Positions 1 to 8,103 of a stretch of DNA of 16,102 nt are shown here, one piece after another. A program made the position numbers and the translations under genes. Positions within the stretch are counted from its first letter, which is position 1. Every line of letters begins with the position of its first letter. The stretch is taken from assembly GCA_020860745.1 (NCBI GenBank), contig JAJBTR010000061.1, forward strand, positions 1 to 16,102. The letters are read 5' to 3'. The notes beneath the pieces are model-generated. The model was not told the DNA's origin and searched no databases. It was given only the letters and a program-made list of their open reading frames with translations. The DNA comes from Lachnospiraceae bacterium. GTDB taxonomy: Bacteria > Bacillota > Clostridia > Lachnospirales > Lachnospiraceae.

Positions 1-341
1 ATAGTAGCGATAGAAAGATTGGAGTTCTGTATCAGGCGAACCGCCTGGCGGAGCGTCACTGTGTGGAGGTGGTGCGCGCAACTCCCGCCCCTACGCGGCT
101 GCTGGCTGACCCTGGGGTCCCACCCTTTCCTTTTTTGTCTTTTGCAGTAAACCGAAGAGCGCAGATGAGCCGTTTTTTGGCTTCAAATATAGATGCATTA
201 AATTATATAAATTATAGAATCGGGCAGCTGATTTTTCAACTGTTATTTTGGCGAAAATGTCGTAAATCATATGCCGGATGTCAGTTTTTTGACTTGTTTT
301 GATGCGGCGAATGACTTATACAGAGATTATTTACAAGTGAA
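1..341. other. Left-edge stretch without a convincing gene
   Basis: No recognisable gene is seen here. A plus-strand frame is open from base 3 to the TGA at 300-302, but it has no good ribosome binding site, its translation is proline- and arginine-rich at first and then low in complexity, and it matches no family I know. The part around bases 40-125 is clearly richer in G and C than the AT-rich part around 170-340. A small inverted repeat (CAGGCG, AAC, CGCCTG) lies near base 37-51. It could be the decayed end of a gene entering from the left or plain intergenic DNA. Confidence 0.4.
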
Positions 342-371
342 AAACGGACAACCAAATGCGGTTGTCCGTTT
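342..371 (-). terminator. Intrinsic terminator of the GH3 gene
   Basis: A perfect 12-bp stem (342-353 with 360-371, core GGACAACC/GGTTGTCC) encloses a six-base loop. Read on the minus strand it follows the stop codon of the GH3 gene at 404 by about 30 bases, and the distal arm runs into a short U stretch. A closely related hairpin lies at 5667-5696. Confidence 0.8.
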
Positions 372-403
372 GCTCGTGCATGATTTTCCTGCGAAGTTTG
401 ATT

Positions 404-2680
404 TTACTGTTCGTTATTCATCTTATCAAGAATCTCTGCCAGCTGCTCAGTTGACAGAAATGCATCATTTGCGCCATCGCCAAGAGCGATATTGCGCAGG
501 GTCATTCCTTTTCTCTGCTTGATCTTATCCATTCCCATTGGTCCTACCTGATGATCATAACCGGGAAGATTAGCGGCCGGCATCTGTTCTGTTATCTGTT
601 TCATATACTGATATGCATTTACATCGTTTTTAAGTTCGTAAAACAAGGTGTTTTCTGTGTATTTATTCGGAATTTTTTTCGCAGATTCCACGGTAATACG
701 ATCTGTCAGGCGTACATCATCAGAAGCCGCAGCGATCATGAGTTCAAATTCTCCTGTCTCCACATGCCAATCATTGATTCTGGTATCATAATACGCAAAT
801 GATCTTGCGTCCAGTTCAAAGGTCACAGTCTTCCTTTCACCAGGTGCGAGAGTAACTTTTTCAAAGCCCTTGAGTTCCTTATATGGACGATCCACGGTAC
901 TTAAGACATCCCGAATATACAGCTGTACGATTTCTTTCCCCGCAACATCGCCGGTGTTTGTAATATTGCAGCTTACGATAACAGGTTCACCTTCCCGTAC
1001 ATGCGATTTGCTGATCTTTAAATCAGAGTACTGAAAGTCTGTATAACTTATGCCGTATCCAAACGCATAGCGAACAGGCAGTTTCTTTTTCTCATAGTAA
1101 CGATATCCTACATATAACCCTTCTGCGTAATGCACCTTCCCATCCGTTCCCGGATAATTCAAATATGCAGGCGTATGTTCCAGACACAGAGGAAATGTCT
1201 CGGAAAGTTTTCCGGATGGATTCGTTTTTCCAAACAGAATATTGGCGATCGCTCTGCCGCATCCTTCTCCTGCCAGGGAGGCATATATGATGGCTTTGCA
1301 TTTATCTTCCCAGTTCATCTCTACTGCCGATCCTGCATTCAGGACAACAATGATATTTGTGTTTTCCTGATATAACATGTCGAGCAGATCAATCTGGTTC
1401 TGCGGAAGATTCATATCATAACGGTCATAATCCTCTGATTCATAACCATAAGTAAGTCCCATAAAATAGATGATGGGGTTTCCCTGCCGGGCAAGTTCGA
1501 TTGCTTCCTTTTCCAATGCTTCCTCTCGCTTTGCGTCAAAGACATGATATCCGGGAGCATAAGCCACATCGGCAAACTGTCTGATTTCATCCAAAGGCTG
1601 GTCAACTTCCTGATTCATGACCATGGAACTTCCGCCGCCCTGATAGCGAATGTCTTCTGCAAGTCCTCCGATTACCGTTACCTTCCGGCCACATGTCAAA
1701 GGAAGTGTCTGCGCAGTGTTTTTGAGCAGAACCATACACTCCCCCGCCATCCGCCGAGCCTGTTCATGATGTGCCGGGTGATTGATCTTACCTGCCGGTT
1801 TCTTATCTCTTTGGATGCGAAGAATTAACTCAACAATTCTTTGAGCACAGATCTCAATTTCATCGACGGTAAGTTCTCCGCTGTCGAGTGCCTTGCGGAT
1901 CTGATTATCAAAATGTCCGGGCCCCGGCATCTCAAGATCAAGTCCGGCATGAATAGATGCCACCCGGTCATGCACCGCTCCCCAGTCTGACATTACAACA
2001 CCATCAAATCCCCATTCCTCCCGGAGAATTTCTGTCAGCAGTCTTCGATTGGAAGAAGAAAACTCCCCGTTTATTTTATTGTAGGCGCACATCACCGTTG
2101 CCGGCTTCGCATCTTTTACTATTTTTTCGAAGGCGGGCAGATAGAGTTCACGAAACGTTCTTTCATCTATAATTTCATCAATACTTGTCCTTCGGTATTC
2201 CTGGTTATTTGCTGCAAAATGCTTCAGGCTTGCCGGTGTTCCCTGACTCTGTATTCCCTTAACTGCGGCTGTTCCTAATTCTCCTGCAAGAAACGGATCC
2301 TCTGAATAATATTCAAAATTTCTTCCGCATAACGGATGCCTTTTGATATTTACCGCAGGTCCGAGACTGACACCGGTTCCTTCCAACTGCGCCTCTTCTC
2401 CCAACAGTTCGCCCATATGGCGTACCATATCCCTGTTCCATGAATTAGCCATTGCACATGCTGTCGGGAAGCAGGTAACATCACCGAATGGCTCCGGCAT
2501 TCCGTTCTCCTGAAAACGGAGGTACTTAACCCCATGAGGTCCGTCCGAGGTTCCGTAGACCGGCAATCCCAGTCTGTTATTCCCATTCATTGCAAATAAT
2601 GAACTCCCGGAAAGCATATCAATTTTTTCTTCTAATGTCATCTTTGATACCAGATCTCTGGCCTGCTGTTTGATACTCAT
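404..2680 (-). CDS. Glycoside hydrolase family 3 beta-glycosidase (beta-glucosidase/beta-xylosidase type)
   Basis: This is a 758-residue retaining glycosidase that removes terminal beta-linked glucose or xylose from oligosaccharides or glycosides. Family 3 marks run in order: SDGPHG at about 45-50, GRNFEYYSEDP at 119-129, KHFAANNQE at 153-161, and the nucleophile motif VVMSDWGA with Asp232. The second domain carries GYESEDYDR at 412-420, where Glu414 or Glu416 is the likely acid/base region. A fibronectin-III-like domain spans about 560-655 (TNTGDVAGKEIVQLYIRD). The last ~90 residues form a helical tail that resembles the end of the GH78 protein. There is no signal peptide, so it is probably cytoplasmic. 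The start is set by the ribosome binding site AGAAAGGAG (2687-2695), six bases before the ATG. It is transcribed alone, away from the esterase gene. Substrate cannot be decided between glucosides and xylosides. Confidence 0.95.
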   Translation of the reverse strand: MSIKQQARDLVSKMTLEEKIDMLSGSSLFAMNGNNRLGLPVYGTSDGPHGVKYLRFQENGMPEPFGDVTCFPTACAMANSWNRDMVRHMGELLGEEAQLEGTGVSLGPAVNIKRHPLCGRNFEYYSEDPFLAGELGTAAVKGIQSQGTPASLKHFAANNQEYRRTSIDEIIDERTFRELYLPAFEKIVKDAKPATVMCAYNKINGEFSSSNRRLLTEILREEWGFDGVVMSDWGAVHDRVASIHAGLDLEMPGPGHFDNQIRKALDSGELTVDEIEICAQRIVELILRIQRDKKPAGKINHPAHHEQARRMAGECMVLLKNTAQTLPLTCGRKVTVIGGLAEDIRYQGGGSSMVMNQEVDQPLDEIRQFADVAYAPGYHVFDAKREEALEKEAIELARQGNPIIYFMGLTYGYESEDYDRYDMNLPQNQIDLLDMLYQENTNIIVVLNAGSAVEMNWEDKCKAIIYASLAGEGCGRAIANILFGKTNPSGKLSETFPLCLEHTPAYLNYPGTDGKVHYAEGLYVGYRYYEKKKLPVRYAFGYGISYTDFQYSDLKISKSHVREGEPVIVSCNITNTGDVAGKEIVQLYIRDVLSTVDRPYKELKGFEKVTLAPGERKTVTFELDARSFAYYDTRINDWHVETGEFELMIAAASDDVRLTDRITVESAKKIPNKYTENTLFYELKNDVNAYQYMKQITEQMPAANLPGYDHQVGPMGMDKIKQRKGMTLRNIALGDGANDAFLSTEQLAEILDKMNNEQ

Positions 2681-2752
2681 TTTTTTCTCCTTTCTAATAT
2701 TTTTTAACTGAAAAGAGCTGTTTTTTCAAAAAATTAAATATTATCCTTAATC

Positions 2753-2767
2753 ATTATATACATTATA
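2753..2767 (-). promoter_or_regulatory. -10 region(s) of the GH3 promoter
   Basis: On the minus strand two TATAAT hexamers occur nearly back to back (complement of ATTATA at 2762-2767 and 2753-2758), about 75-85 bases before the GH3 start codon. Neither has a consensus -35 at the right distance; the -35 region of the upstream one falls inside the palindrome at 2775-2793. Confidence 0.55.
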
Positions 2768-2774
2768 CGAGATA

Positions 2775-2793
2775 CTCTTATGATGCATAAGAG
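2775..2793. promoter_or_regulatory. Candidate operator palindrome upstream of GH3
   Basis: CTCTTATG and CATAAGAG form a perfect 8-bp inverted repeat around a three-base centre. It lies seven bases upstream of the first TATAAT of the GH3 promoter, over its -35 region, where a dimeric regulator would either block or replace RNA polymerase contacts. There is no U-run after it, so it is not a terminator. Which protein binds it is unknown. Confidence 0.5.
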
Positions 2794-3059
2794 CCGGAAA
2801 CGACATACAAAGATGTTAATAGCGACACCCTTTATAACCCCTTCTCTTGAAAAAGTGTATTTTGTCATTTTTAACTATTACAGATGGCAGAATATGCACT
2901 GTTTATTTGCTGCGTTTTTGGCTATTCTTTTAATGTGATCCGCATGCCGCATCAACCGGCGGCTCCTGCACTTCTGCGTACCTGTGACGCGGCAGAGCAG
3001 ATACTGTGGGACGGTGTGGGTGGCGATCTTATAAAATCATGTTATGGGAGGATATTATT

Positions 3060-4577
3060 ATGCATACAGCAGCGATTTTTCAGGACGGAATGGTTTTACA
3101 AAGAGAGAAACCTGTTACTATATGGGGGACACATACGCCGGGGGAAGCGGTCACAGCTGAGATTCAGGGACAGATGGTCAATACGGTTGCCGATGATAAA
3201 GGCGACTGGATTCTTACACTGCCGCCGCTTTGCACTTTGGAGGCGGAACAGCTTATTATTCGGTCGGGCGATGAATGTATTGTTTACAGAGATGTTGCGG
3301 TTGGCGAGGTCTGGATTGCGGGCGGACAATCGAATATGGAATTTCATATGCGCTATGAAAAGCATCTGGCAGAAGCGCTGAAAGATTGTCAGAACAGTCA
3401 TATTCGTTTCTTTGACGTGCCGGAAGTATGTTATGACGGCCAGATATCAGATTTCGATTATAGCAGACAGAACTTCTGGCGCTATGCAACTGCCGAAGAT
3501 CTGGAATATTTCAGCGCAGTCGGTTATTACTTTGAAAAAGCAATCTACGAGGATCTGGGTGTTCCCGTTGGAATCATAGGCTGTAACTGGGGCGGAACGA
3601 CGGCCTGCGCCTGGATGAATCCGGATACGGTAAGAAAATGCGGGATGCCGTGGATTACTGATTATGAAAAAAAAGTGTCCTCGATGGATATGGATGCGTA
3701 CTGGAAAGAGCAGTCCGGTAATCCGATGAACGATCGCGGAAATCTGTTTGCGGATCCTTTCAGTGAATTTTTTATGCCGCAGACACGCTCCGAGGAAGAA
3801 ATCGGGCGGTTTTTCAGTCAGATGCCCGGCGACTATAATGATTATTTTGAGATACTGCAGCCGCAGGAAATACCCGGCAGCCTGTATGAACATATGCTGA
3901 AGACAATTGCGCCTTATACAATCCGGGGATTTTTATGGTATCAGGGGGAGAGCGATGATGTTCCCGGGAAAAATATTCTCTATAAGGATATGCTGACCGG
4001 CCTGATTGCTGACTGGAGGGAACTCTGGGATGAAGCGACGCTTCCGTTTCTCGTTGTACAGCTTCCGGGATTTGACAGATGGCTGCTGGATACAGAGAGT
4101 AATCACTATCCGGTCATCCGCGCATGTCAGGAACAGGTGGCTGACACAGTGCAGGATGTTTATCTTTGCTCCATTTCCGACGTCGGCGAGGAGAAAGATA
4201 TTCATCCGAAAAATAAGAAGACGGTGGGAGAGCGTCTGGCGCTGCTCGCGAGAGGTCATGTGTATCAAGAAGATATATTATGCGATGCGCCGCGTGCTGT
4301 CTCTGCTGAAAGAAGCGGGAGGGAGATTACGATCGCCTTTGACAATGCAGACGGGGGGATACAGATCAGCGGAGAAACTGTCGACGCGTTGAAGCTATAT
4401 GCTTCCGGCAAAGAATTGTCCTATGATTTCCGCGTGGAAAACAATACCCTGGTTGTCACACTTCCCTGTGATACAGCAGAGAAAATAGCAGTTGCATTTG
4501 CCCGGACGCCGTGGTTTATTGTGAATCTGTATAATCGCGCAGGAATCCCGGTGATACCGTTTGAATTTGTGTGTTAA
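3060..4577 (+). CDS. Sialate O-acetylesterase-like carbohydrate esterase (SGNH fold)
   Basis: This is a 505-residue enzyme predicted to remove O-acetyl groups from sugar residues. The nucleophile motif is GGQSNME with Ser91, followed by a WYQGESD block at 293-299 and the catalytic Asp380/His382 in DIHPKN. An N-terminal beta-sandwich (about 1-80) and a short C-terminal beta-rich part flank the hydrolase domain, as in the SASA family. There is no signal peptide. An in-frame ATG exists at 3006, but the ATG at 3060 is preceded by GGGAGG at good distance, and the protein begins there with the family-like AAIFQDGMVLQR, so 3060 is preferred. Beside glycosidases the substrate is more likely acetylated plant oligosaccharide (xylan or pectin type) than sialic acid; that is inference. 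A broken copy lies at 10970-11446. Confidence 0.9.
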   Translation: MHTAAIFQDGMVLQREKPVTIWGTHTPGEAVTAEIQGQMVNTVADDKGDWILTLPPLCTLEAEQLIIRSGDECIVYRDVAVGEVWIAGGQSNMEFHMRYEKHLAEALKDCQNSHIRFFDVPEVCYDGQISDFDYSRQNFWRYATAEDLEYFSAVGYYFEKAIYEDLGVPVGIIGCNWGGTTACAWMNPDTVRKCGMPWITDYEKKVSSMDMDAYWKEQSGNPMNDRGNLFADPFSEFFMPQTRSEEEIGRFFSQMPGDYNDYFEILQPQEIPGSLYEHMLKTIAPYTIRGFLWYQGESDDVPGKNILYKDMLTGLIADWRELWDEATLPFLVVQLPGFDRWLLDTESNHYPVIRACQEQVADTVQDVYLCSISDVGEEKDIHPKNKKTVGERLALLARGHVYQEDILCDAPRAVSAERSGREITIAFDNADGGIQISGETVDALKLYASGKELSYDFRVENNTLVVTLPCDTAEKIAVAFARTPWFIVNLYNRAGIPVIPFEFVC

Positions 4578-4625
4578 AATAAAAGACCGGAATGCGAAAT
4601 AAAATATGTTTTTGACCGTTTTTTC

Positions 4626-4679
4626 CAAAAGGCAGTGTCAGCTGCTGCACTTAAAGAACTATGGGCTTCCTGCTATACT
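4626..4679 (+). promoter_or_regulatory. Repeated promoter block, copy 1
   Basis: A conserved box beginning CAAAAGGCAGTGTCAG (4626) sits exactly 40 bases (from the A of AGTGT at 4634) before the -10 hexamer TATACT (4674-4679). The -35 position holds only a poor TTAAAG. The layout fits a promoter that depends on an activator bound just upstream of -35. It drives the TIM-barrel gene at 4720. Two further copies are at 11393-11446 and 12969-13022. Confidence 0.7.
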
Positions 4680-4719
4680 ATTTGCAGATAGTAGCGTAGC
4701 AGGAAAGGAGAAAACGTGT

Positions 4720-5577
4720 ATGAAATTCAGCTTAATGACAACGACAATGGTGATCGACCTGCTGATGGAATTGCAGGGCGGAAAATCGAAGGAAGAAATT
4801 ACGTGCGAATATGCGGCAATGCTTGAGATGATAGCGGGGCTTGGAATTCCGGCTGTGGAGGTTACCAGTATTGAACTGGATCTGTTTGGCCTGGAAGAAG
4901 TAAAAAAGCAACTGGAGATCTATCATCTGGAGGTTGGCGGATTTGTTCATCTTGACCAGTATGCCTGCACAGATTCGAACCAGGCGGAGAAAATGATCGC
5001 GCTGGCAAAAACGCGTATTGATGACGCGGTCTCGCTGGGCGCGGACAATCTGATGCTGGCCCTAATGGCACAGGAAGATGTTTCAGAGCATAGCAGGGAA
5101 GAATTGACAGAGGCTTTAATTCGGAATATCCGACCCATCGCTGCCTATGGCAGCGAAAGGGGTATCAGGATATCAGTGGAGGATACGCCGGATATCCGAC
5201 TGCCCCTTTGCGATACGGCTGATACGAAAGCTTTGTTGGATGCGGTACCGGAACTCTATCTGACGTATGACAGTGGAAATATGCTTTTGAAGCATGATTC
5301 ACCGATCTCATATCTGGAAACTTTCCGGGACAGGGTATGTCATGTTCATTTGAAGGATATGGCATATATGCAGAGCGGGCAGCCTGGAGATGTGGACATT
5401 GATGGTCGGATGATTGCCGGTTGTATGCATGGGGAAGGTATTGTGAATTTTGCGGAAATTGGAAAAATTCTCCGGGAATCCGGATATGAAAGCGTCGCTG
5501 TGATTGAGTATGTGGGGCATGATGATCACGAAAGGCGAATCAGGGAGGCACTTACATACTTACAGAGTGTGTTATAG
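4720..5577 (+). CDS. Sugar phosphate isomerase/epimerase-like TIM barrel (xylose-isomerase-like superfamily)
   Basis: This 285-residue protein belongs to the AP-endonuclease-2/xylose-isomerase-like TIM barrels, metal-dependent enzymes that interconvert or cleave sugars. The expected metal-site pattern is present: Glu154 in SVEDTP, Asp184 in TYDSGN, His208/His210 in HVHLKD and Glu263 in VIEYVG. No signal peptide, so cytoplasmic. The reading frame is open further upstream to 4606, but the strong site AGGAAAGGAG (4701-4710) and the repeated promoter at 4626-4679 both point to the ATG at 4720. It lies 142 bases after the esterase with no terminator between, so it could also receive read-through. 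The exact substrate cannot be told from sequence; family members include isomerases, epimerases and dehydratases. Confidence 0.85.
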   Translation: MKFSLMTTTMVIDLLMELQGGKSKEEITCEYAAMLEMIAGLGIPAVEVTSIELDLFGLEEVKKQLEIYHLEVGGFVHLDQYACTDSNQAEKMIALAKTRIDDAVSLGADNLMLALMAQEDVSEHSREELTEALIRNIRPIAAYGSERGIRISVEDTPDIRLPLCDTADTKALLDAVPELYLTYDSGNMLLKHDSPISYLETFRDRVCHVHLKDMAYMQSGQPGDVDIDGRMIAGCMHGEGIVNFAEIGKILRESGYESVAVIEYVGHDDHERRIREALTYLQSVL

Positions 5578-5600
5578 AGTCAGGTTTTGAAAAAGGATGA

Positions 5601-5659
5601 GCCGATATCGGCATAACCGGCGTGAATCAGATAAATGTCTGTGCTTATAGGGCAGACAT
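5601..5659. repeat. Small inverted repeats between convergent genes
   Basis: A perfect 12-bp palindrome GCCGATATCGGC lies at 5601-5612 and a 7-bp hairpin (ATGTCTG with CAGACAT, 11-base loop) at 5635-5659, both just after the stop codon at 5577. They may add to 3' end structure ahead of the terminator at 5666. No other role is visible. Confidence 0.4.
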
Positions 5660-5665
5660 AAAGCG

Positions 5666-5698
5666 AAAGCAGACAACCAGATGAGGTTGTCCGTTTTT
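5666..5698 (+). terminator. Intrinsic terminator after the isomerase-like gene
   Basis: The stem GACAACC/GGTTGTC (5672-5678 with 5685-5691) is extended outward by A/T and G/T pairs with one mismatch, and is followed by TTTTT at 5694-5698. It closes the plus-strand unit ending at 5577. It lies between convergent genes and may also stop the minus-strand gene ending at 5750, although the U-run on that side is weaker. It matches the hairpin at 342-371 in 26 of 30 aligned positions. Confidence 0.8.
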
Positions 5699-5743
5699 AC
5701 GTGTAGGAATTATGTTTCGCGAACTCATGGGAAATAGAATGAG

Positions 5744-5766
5744 AAGAGCTTATCCGATAAGCTCTT
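5744..5766 (-). repeat. Inverted repeat overlapping the stop codon of the 5750-6595 gene
   Basis: Two perfect 11-bp arms, AAGAGCTTATC and GATAAGCTCTT, are separated by one base and span the stop codon and last codons of the minus-strand gene. There is no U-run directly after it on the minus strand, so it is more likely a 3' stabilising or terminator-assisting hairpin than a full terminator. Confidence 0.5.
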
Positions 5767-6595
5767 TCAGATAAGCTGCTCCGGCTTTTAAATCATCCGG
5801 CAACGAATGGTTTTTTGCTGCATGATCCTGATCAATCATTAATCCATGTTCGAACAGGTTCAGATTGGGAAATTCTGCCAAAATTTCTTTTGTTGGCAAA
5901 ACACCGTATCCGGTAGCTGCAAAAGCATCATCCTTTTCTATGCTATCGTATCCGGAAACAAAATCTTTCAGGTGAACAGAGAAGATACGGTCTGCGTATT
6001 TTTGGATAAAAGCGATTACATCATCGCCGCTGTACATCTGCCATCCGGTATCCAGCTGCAGCTTGACTTCCGGGGCTGTATGGGAAAGAAAATACTCCAT
6101 CAGAGTGCATTCTGTGCCATCGATAATTATTTTCTTAAATTCCGTATAGTGATTGTGATAGCCCAGATAAATGTTATGCGGGTTTAAAATCTGATTGGCA
6201 TGGTTTAACAGATCTGCCGCTGATTTACATTTTTCCAAAGTGTCGAATTCCAGGCTTGTCATAAAATAACGGATTCCCGTTTTTTCCGAAAAGGAGATCA
6301 GTTCTGGCAACGCTTCATCGATATTTACACCGAAGGCAAGATCTACATGCATGGAGGAAATGGTCAGACCCCATTCTTTCAGCTTTGGGAGCAGAGACTG
6401 TACTTTCTCCTCATCCCAGAGGATTGTCTTTAAAAAAGACGGAACCGGGCTGTCGGGCGCCAGAGCGGGGTCGTTGGGGAAAGCGTAGAGCGGTTCCACA
6501 GCGGTGAATCCGTTTTCTCCAAGGTTTTGCAGTGTTTTTTCAAAATTGTTTTCCAGGTCAAAAGCAAGGCCAAACAGGCCGCATCCTAATTTCAT
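5750..6595 (-). CDS. Second sugar isomerase/epimerase-like TIM barrel
   Basis: This 281-residue protein is in the same xylose-isomerase-like TIM-barrel superfamily as the gene at 4720 but only distantly similar to it. Visible marks are YHNHYTEF at 146-153, QLDTGW at 180-185 with Asp182, SVHLKDF at 206-212 with His208, and Glu249 near the end, the expected metal-ligand pattern. The YHNH and LDTGW motifs are those of the commonly annotated sugar phosphate isomerase/epimerase group. The start ATG at 6595 follows GAGGAGGAAATC on the minus strand at ideal spacing. It is downstream of the AraC-type gene on the same strand with a 296-base gap, so co-transcription is possible but not certain. The exact sugar is unknown. 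Confidence 0.85.
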   Translation of the reverse strand: MKLGCGLFGLAFDLENNFEKTLQNLGENGFTAVEPLYAFPNDPALAPDSPVPSFLKTILWDEEKVQSLLPKLKEWGLTISSMHVDLAFGVNIDEALPELISFSEKTGIRYFMTSLEFDTLEKCKSAADLLNHANQILNPHNIYLGYHNHYTEFKKIIIDGTECTLMEYFLSHTAPEVKLQLDTGWQMYSGDDVIAFIQKYADRIFSVHLKDFVSGYDSIEKDDAFAATGYGVLPTKEILAEFPNLNLFEHGLMIDQDHAAKNHSLPDDLKAGAAYLKELIG

Positions 6596-6803
6596 GATGA
6601 TTTCCTCCTCGTACGTTTATGAATATAGATATGGTTTAATATACTTTTTTATAATAACATTGCAGGAAATGGAGTTCATTAGACAATGACGACATCTTAC
6701 TCTGGATAAAACGGCTATAAAAATATTTGTCTGCTGCTGCAAAGGATTGTGTCTGTTTTTGAGGTGTTTTTTGCATAAACCAAATCGTATAATAAAAACG
6801 AAA

Positions 6804-6843
6804 GATTCCCTGCAAACGAGGTGTGGAGAGCAACAGGGATTTT
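6804..6843 (-). terminator. Possible weak terminator of the AraC-type gene
   Basis: On the minus strand a 6-bp stem (TCCCTG with CAGGGA, loop over 20 bases) is followed by a T-rich tract (TCTTTCGTTTTTATT) about 50-100 bases after the stop codon at 6892. The stem is short and the loop long, so this is uncertain. The rest of 6596-6891 shows only the ribosome binding site of the next gene and AT-rich DNA with no clear -35/-10 pair. Confidence 0.35.
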
Positions 6844-6891
6844 AGAGGTGGAATACAAGGACTCAAAGTGAGTGCAGATGAAAAGAGGATG

Positions 6892-7917
6892 TTATTGCAG
6901 CAGTTTTTGCCGGTACTCGACAGGAGTCACCTCGTAATAGTTTTTGAAAGTGCGGTAAAATCCGCTGATATCAGCATAGCCGATCTGTTCTACAATATCG
7001 GCAATCGTCAGTTCCGGGTTAGCGAGCAGTTCTGCGGCCTTGTGCAGCTTCAGATCCCGCACCAGATCCGAGAAGCGTTTCCCGGTATTGTCCTTGACCA
7101 GCCGCGACATGTGGCGCTCGCTGTAATGGAAAAAACCGGCGAGTTCAGACAGGGTTACATGGCTGTAATTGGACTGAATATAATTCATGATGAAGATAAG
7201 GTTTTCATCCATGTCTTTTCCGGTTTCGGAGGGAATTACAATGTCCTTTTCGTGCTTGCGGAGCAGAAGGATACAGATAGCGTGAATGAGGTTGTTCATC
7301 ATACGCTGAAAATATCTGGCTCCGTCCTGATACTCCTCATACGCATAAGTGATGAAGTCTTTCAGTGCGGTATCGTTTCCGGTGCGGAAAAGGAGAACTG
7401 AACTCTTATGGTTTCCATACAGTGCGTGGGTAAAAAATGCGGTAAGGACATCTCTCCCGGAAAGTAAGTCCAGGAACGCGGTATCAAAGGTGCTGGTTCG
7501 TATGAGCAGGTTGATGATAATACAGTCATCAGAGACGGCGCTGACGGCATGTCTGATTCCCGGAGCAATCAGACAGAGATCGCCGGTCTGCATGGGAATA
7601 GTGGTATTCTCAAGGTAGTTGGTGCATTGACCGTCAAAGACATATGCGATCTCGAAAAAGCTGTGTGTGTGAAAGAGCGCGGGAAGATAGCGGAGATGGC
7701 GGAGAACGGCGACATCACCGTCTTCCCGGATGAAGTTTTCTTCCGAAAGGCTTTCAATAAGCGGGTTTGGGAGCAGGGGGTTGATATCGACGCCGATCCG
7801 CTGCATAGCCTGTTGGAATTCTTCTTCCGACATGGGGGTTGTCCAGCTGTTGTGCGGGTATTGTGTATAGAGTTGTTTCAGATTCTGCTCGATATCGTTC
7901 AGTGCGTTTCCTATCAT
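6892..7917 (-). CDS. AraC-family transcriptional regulator
   Basis: This 341-residue protein has a cupin-like sugar-sensing domain at about 75-130 (FHTHSFFEI, then GDLCLIAPGIRHAV) and a C-terminal double helix-turn-helix at about 240-340. The signature IVEQIGYADISGFYRTFK and the ending TPVEYRQ are typical of AraC/XylS activators. The open frame extends upstream to 7983, and a second in-frame ATG is at 7926. The purine site GAGAGGGGG (about 7927-7935) touches the ATG at 7926 but lies nine bases from the ATG at 7917, so 7917 is preferred. It is divergent from the GH78 rhamnosidase gene across 186 bases, a common arrangement for a regulator and its target. Its ligand is unknown; a released sugar or oligosaccharide is the likely guess. 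It is also the only visible candidate activator for the three repeated promoter blocks. Confidence 0.92.
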   Translation of the reverse strand: MIGNALNDIEQNLKQLYTQYPHNSWTTPMSEEEFQQAMQRIGVDINPLLPNPLIESLSEENFIREDGDVAVLRHLRYLPALFHTHSFFEIAYVFDGQCTNYLENTTIPMQTGDLCLIAPGIRHAVSAVSDDCIIINLLIRTSTFDTAFLDLLSGRDVLTAFFTHALYGNHKSSVLLFRTGNDTALKDFITYAYEEYQDGARYFQRMMNNLIHAICILLLRKHEKDIVIPSETGKDMDENLIFIMNYIQSNYSHVTLSELAGFFHYSERHMSRLVKDNTGKRFSDLVRDLKLHKAAELLANPELTIADIVEQIGYADISGFYRTFKNYYEVTPVEYRQKLLQ

Positions 7918-7953
7918 TGAATGCATCCCCCTCTCGGCATTTTTGTTCCTTGT

Positions 7954-7983
7954 ATCATAACATATGACAGTTAAGGTTTGCAA
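7954..7983 (-). promoter_or_regulatory. Promoter of the AraC-type gene
   Basis: On the minus strand TTGCAA (7978-7983) and TATGAT (7954-7959) are separated by 18 bases, a fair match to a housekeeping promoter. It would start transcription about 30 bases upstream of the ATG at 7917. Confidence 0.5.
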
Positions 7984-8021
7984 TTGAATACTTTTGTAGA
8001 AATAAAATCAGGGACAAAACG

Positions 8022-8037
8022 GTCATGACTCTATATT
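8022..8037 (+). promoter_or_regulatory. Possible GH78 promoter with adjacent palindrome
   Basis: A TATATT hexamer at 8032-8037 could be the -10 of the rhamnosidase gene, about 65 bases before its start codon. No good -35 is present, and a small palindrome GTCATGAC (8022-8029) lies in the spacer. A weak -35 would fit control by an activator such as the divergent AraC-type protein. Confidence 0.3.
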
Positions 8038-8103
8038 ACTTTTATCCTGAGAAACAATTGAGAGAAATTCAGACAACAAGAGTGCAGAAGGGAGAATAAA
8101 CGA

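Noticed and set aside
1..302. A possible C-terminal coding fragment entering from the left edge
   Set aside because: The translation has no recognisable family and looks low in complexity; it is kept only as an unassigned stretch.
2815..2840. GGGTGTCGCT on the minus strand upstream of GH3, a loose match to the promoter box
   Set aside because: Only a few bases agree and the distance to the -10 hexamers differs from the constant 40 seen in the three true copies.
2878..2952. A 24-codon minus-strand frame (MRHADHIKR...) whose DNA is conserved in the duplicate near 11000
   Set aside because: Differences between the two copies are mostly amino-acid changing and the stop is lost in the copy, so the likeness is explained by shared DNA rather than coding selection.
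3006..3059. An 18-codon N-terminal extension of the esterase starting at an upstream ATG
   Set aside because: The ribosome binding site and family-like N-terminus fit the ATG at 3060; the extension has no good site of its own.
2884..3381. A 165-codon plus-strand open frame upstream of and overlapping the esterase start
   Set aside because: It overlaps the esterase in another frame, has no family likeness, and the first part is interrupted by a stop in the duplicated copy near 11062.
6735..6755. TGTCTGCTGCTGCA, similar to part of the repeated promoter box
   Set aside because: It lacks the CAAWGGG part and has no -10 at 40 bases on the same strand; it also points away from the nearest plus-strand gene start.
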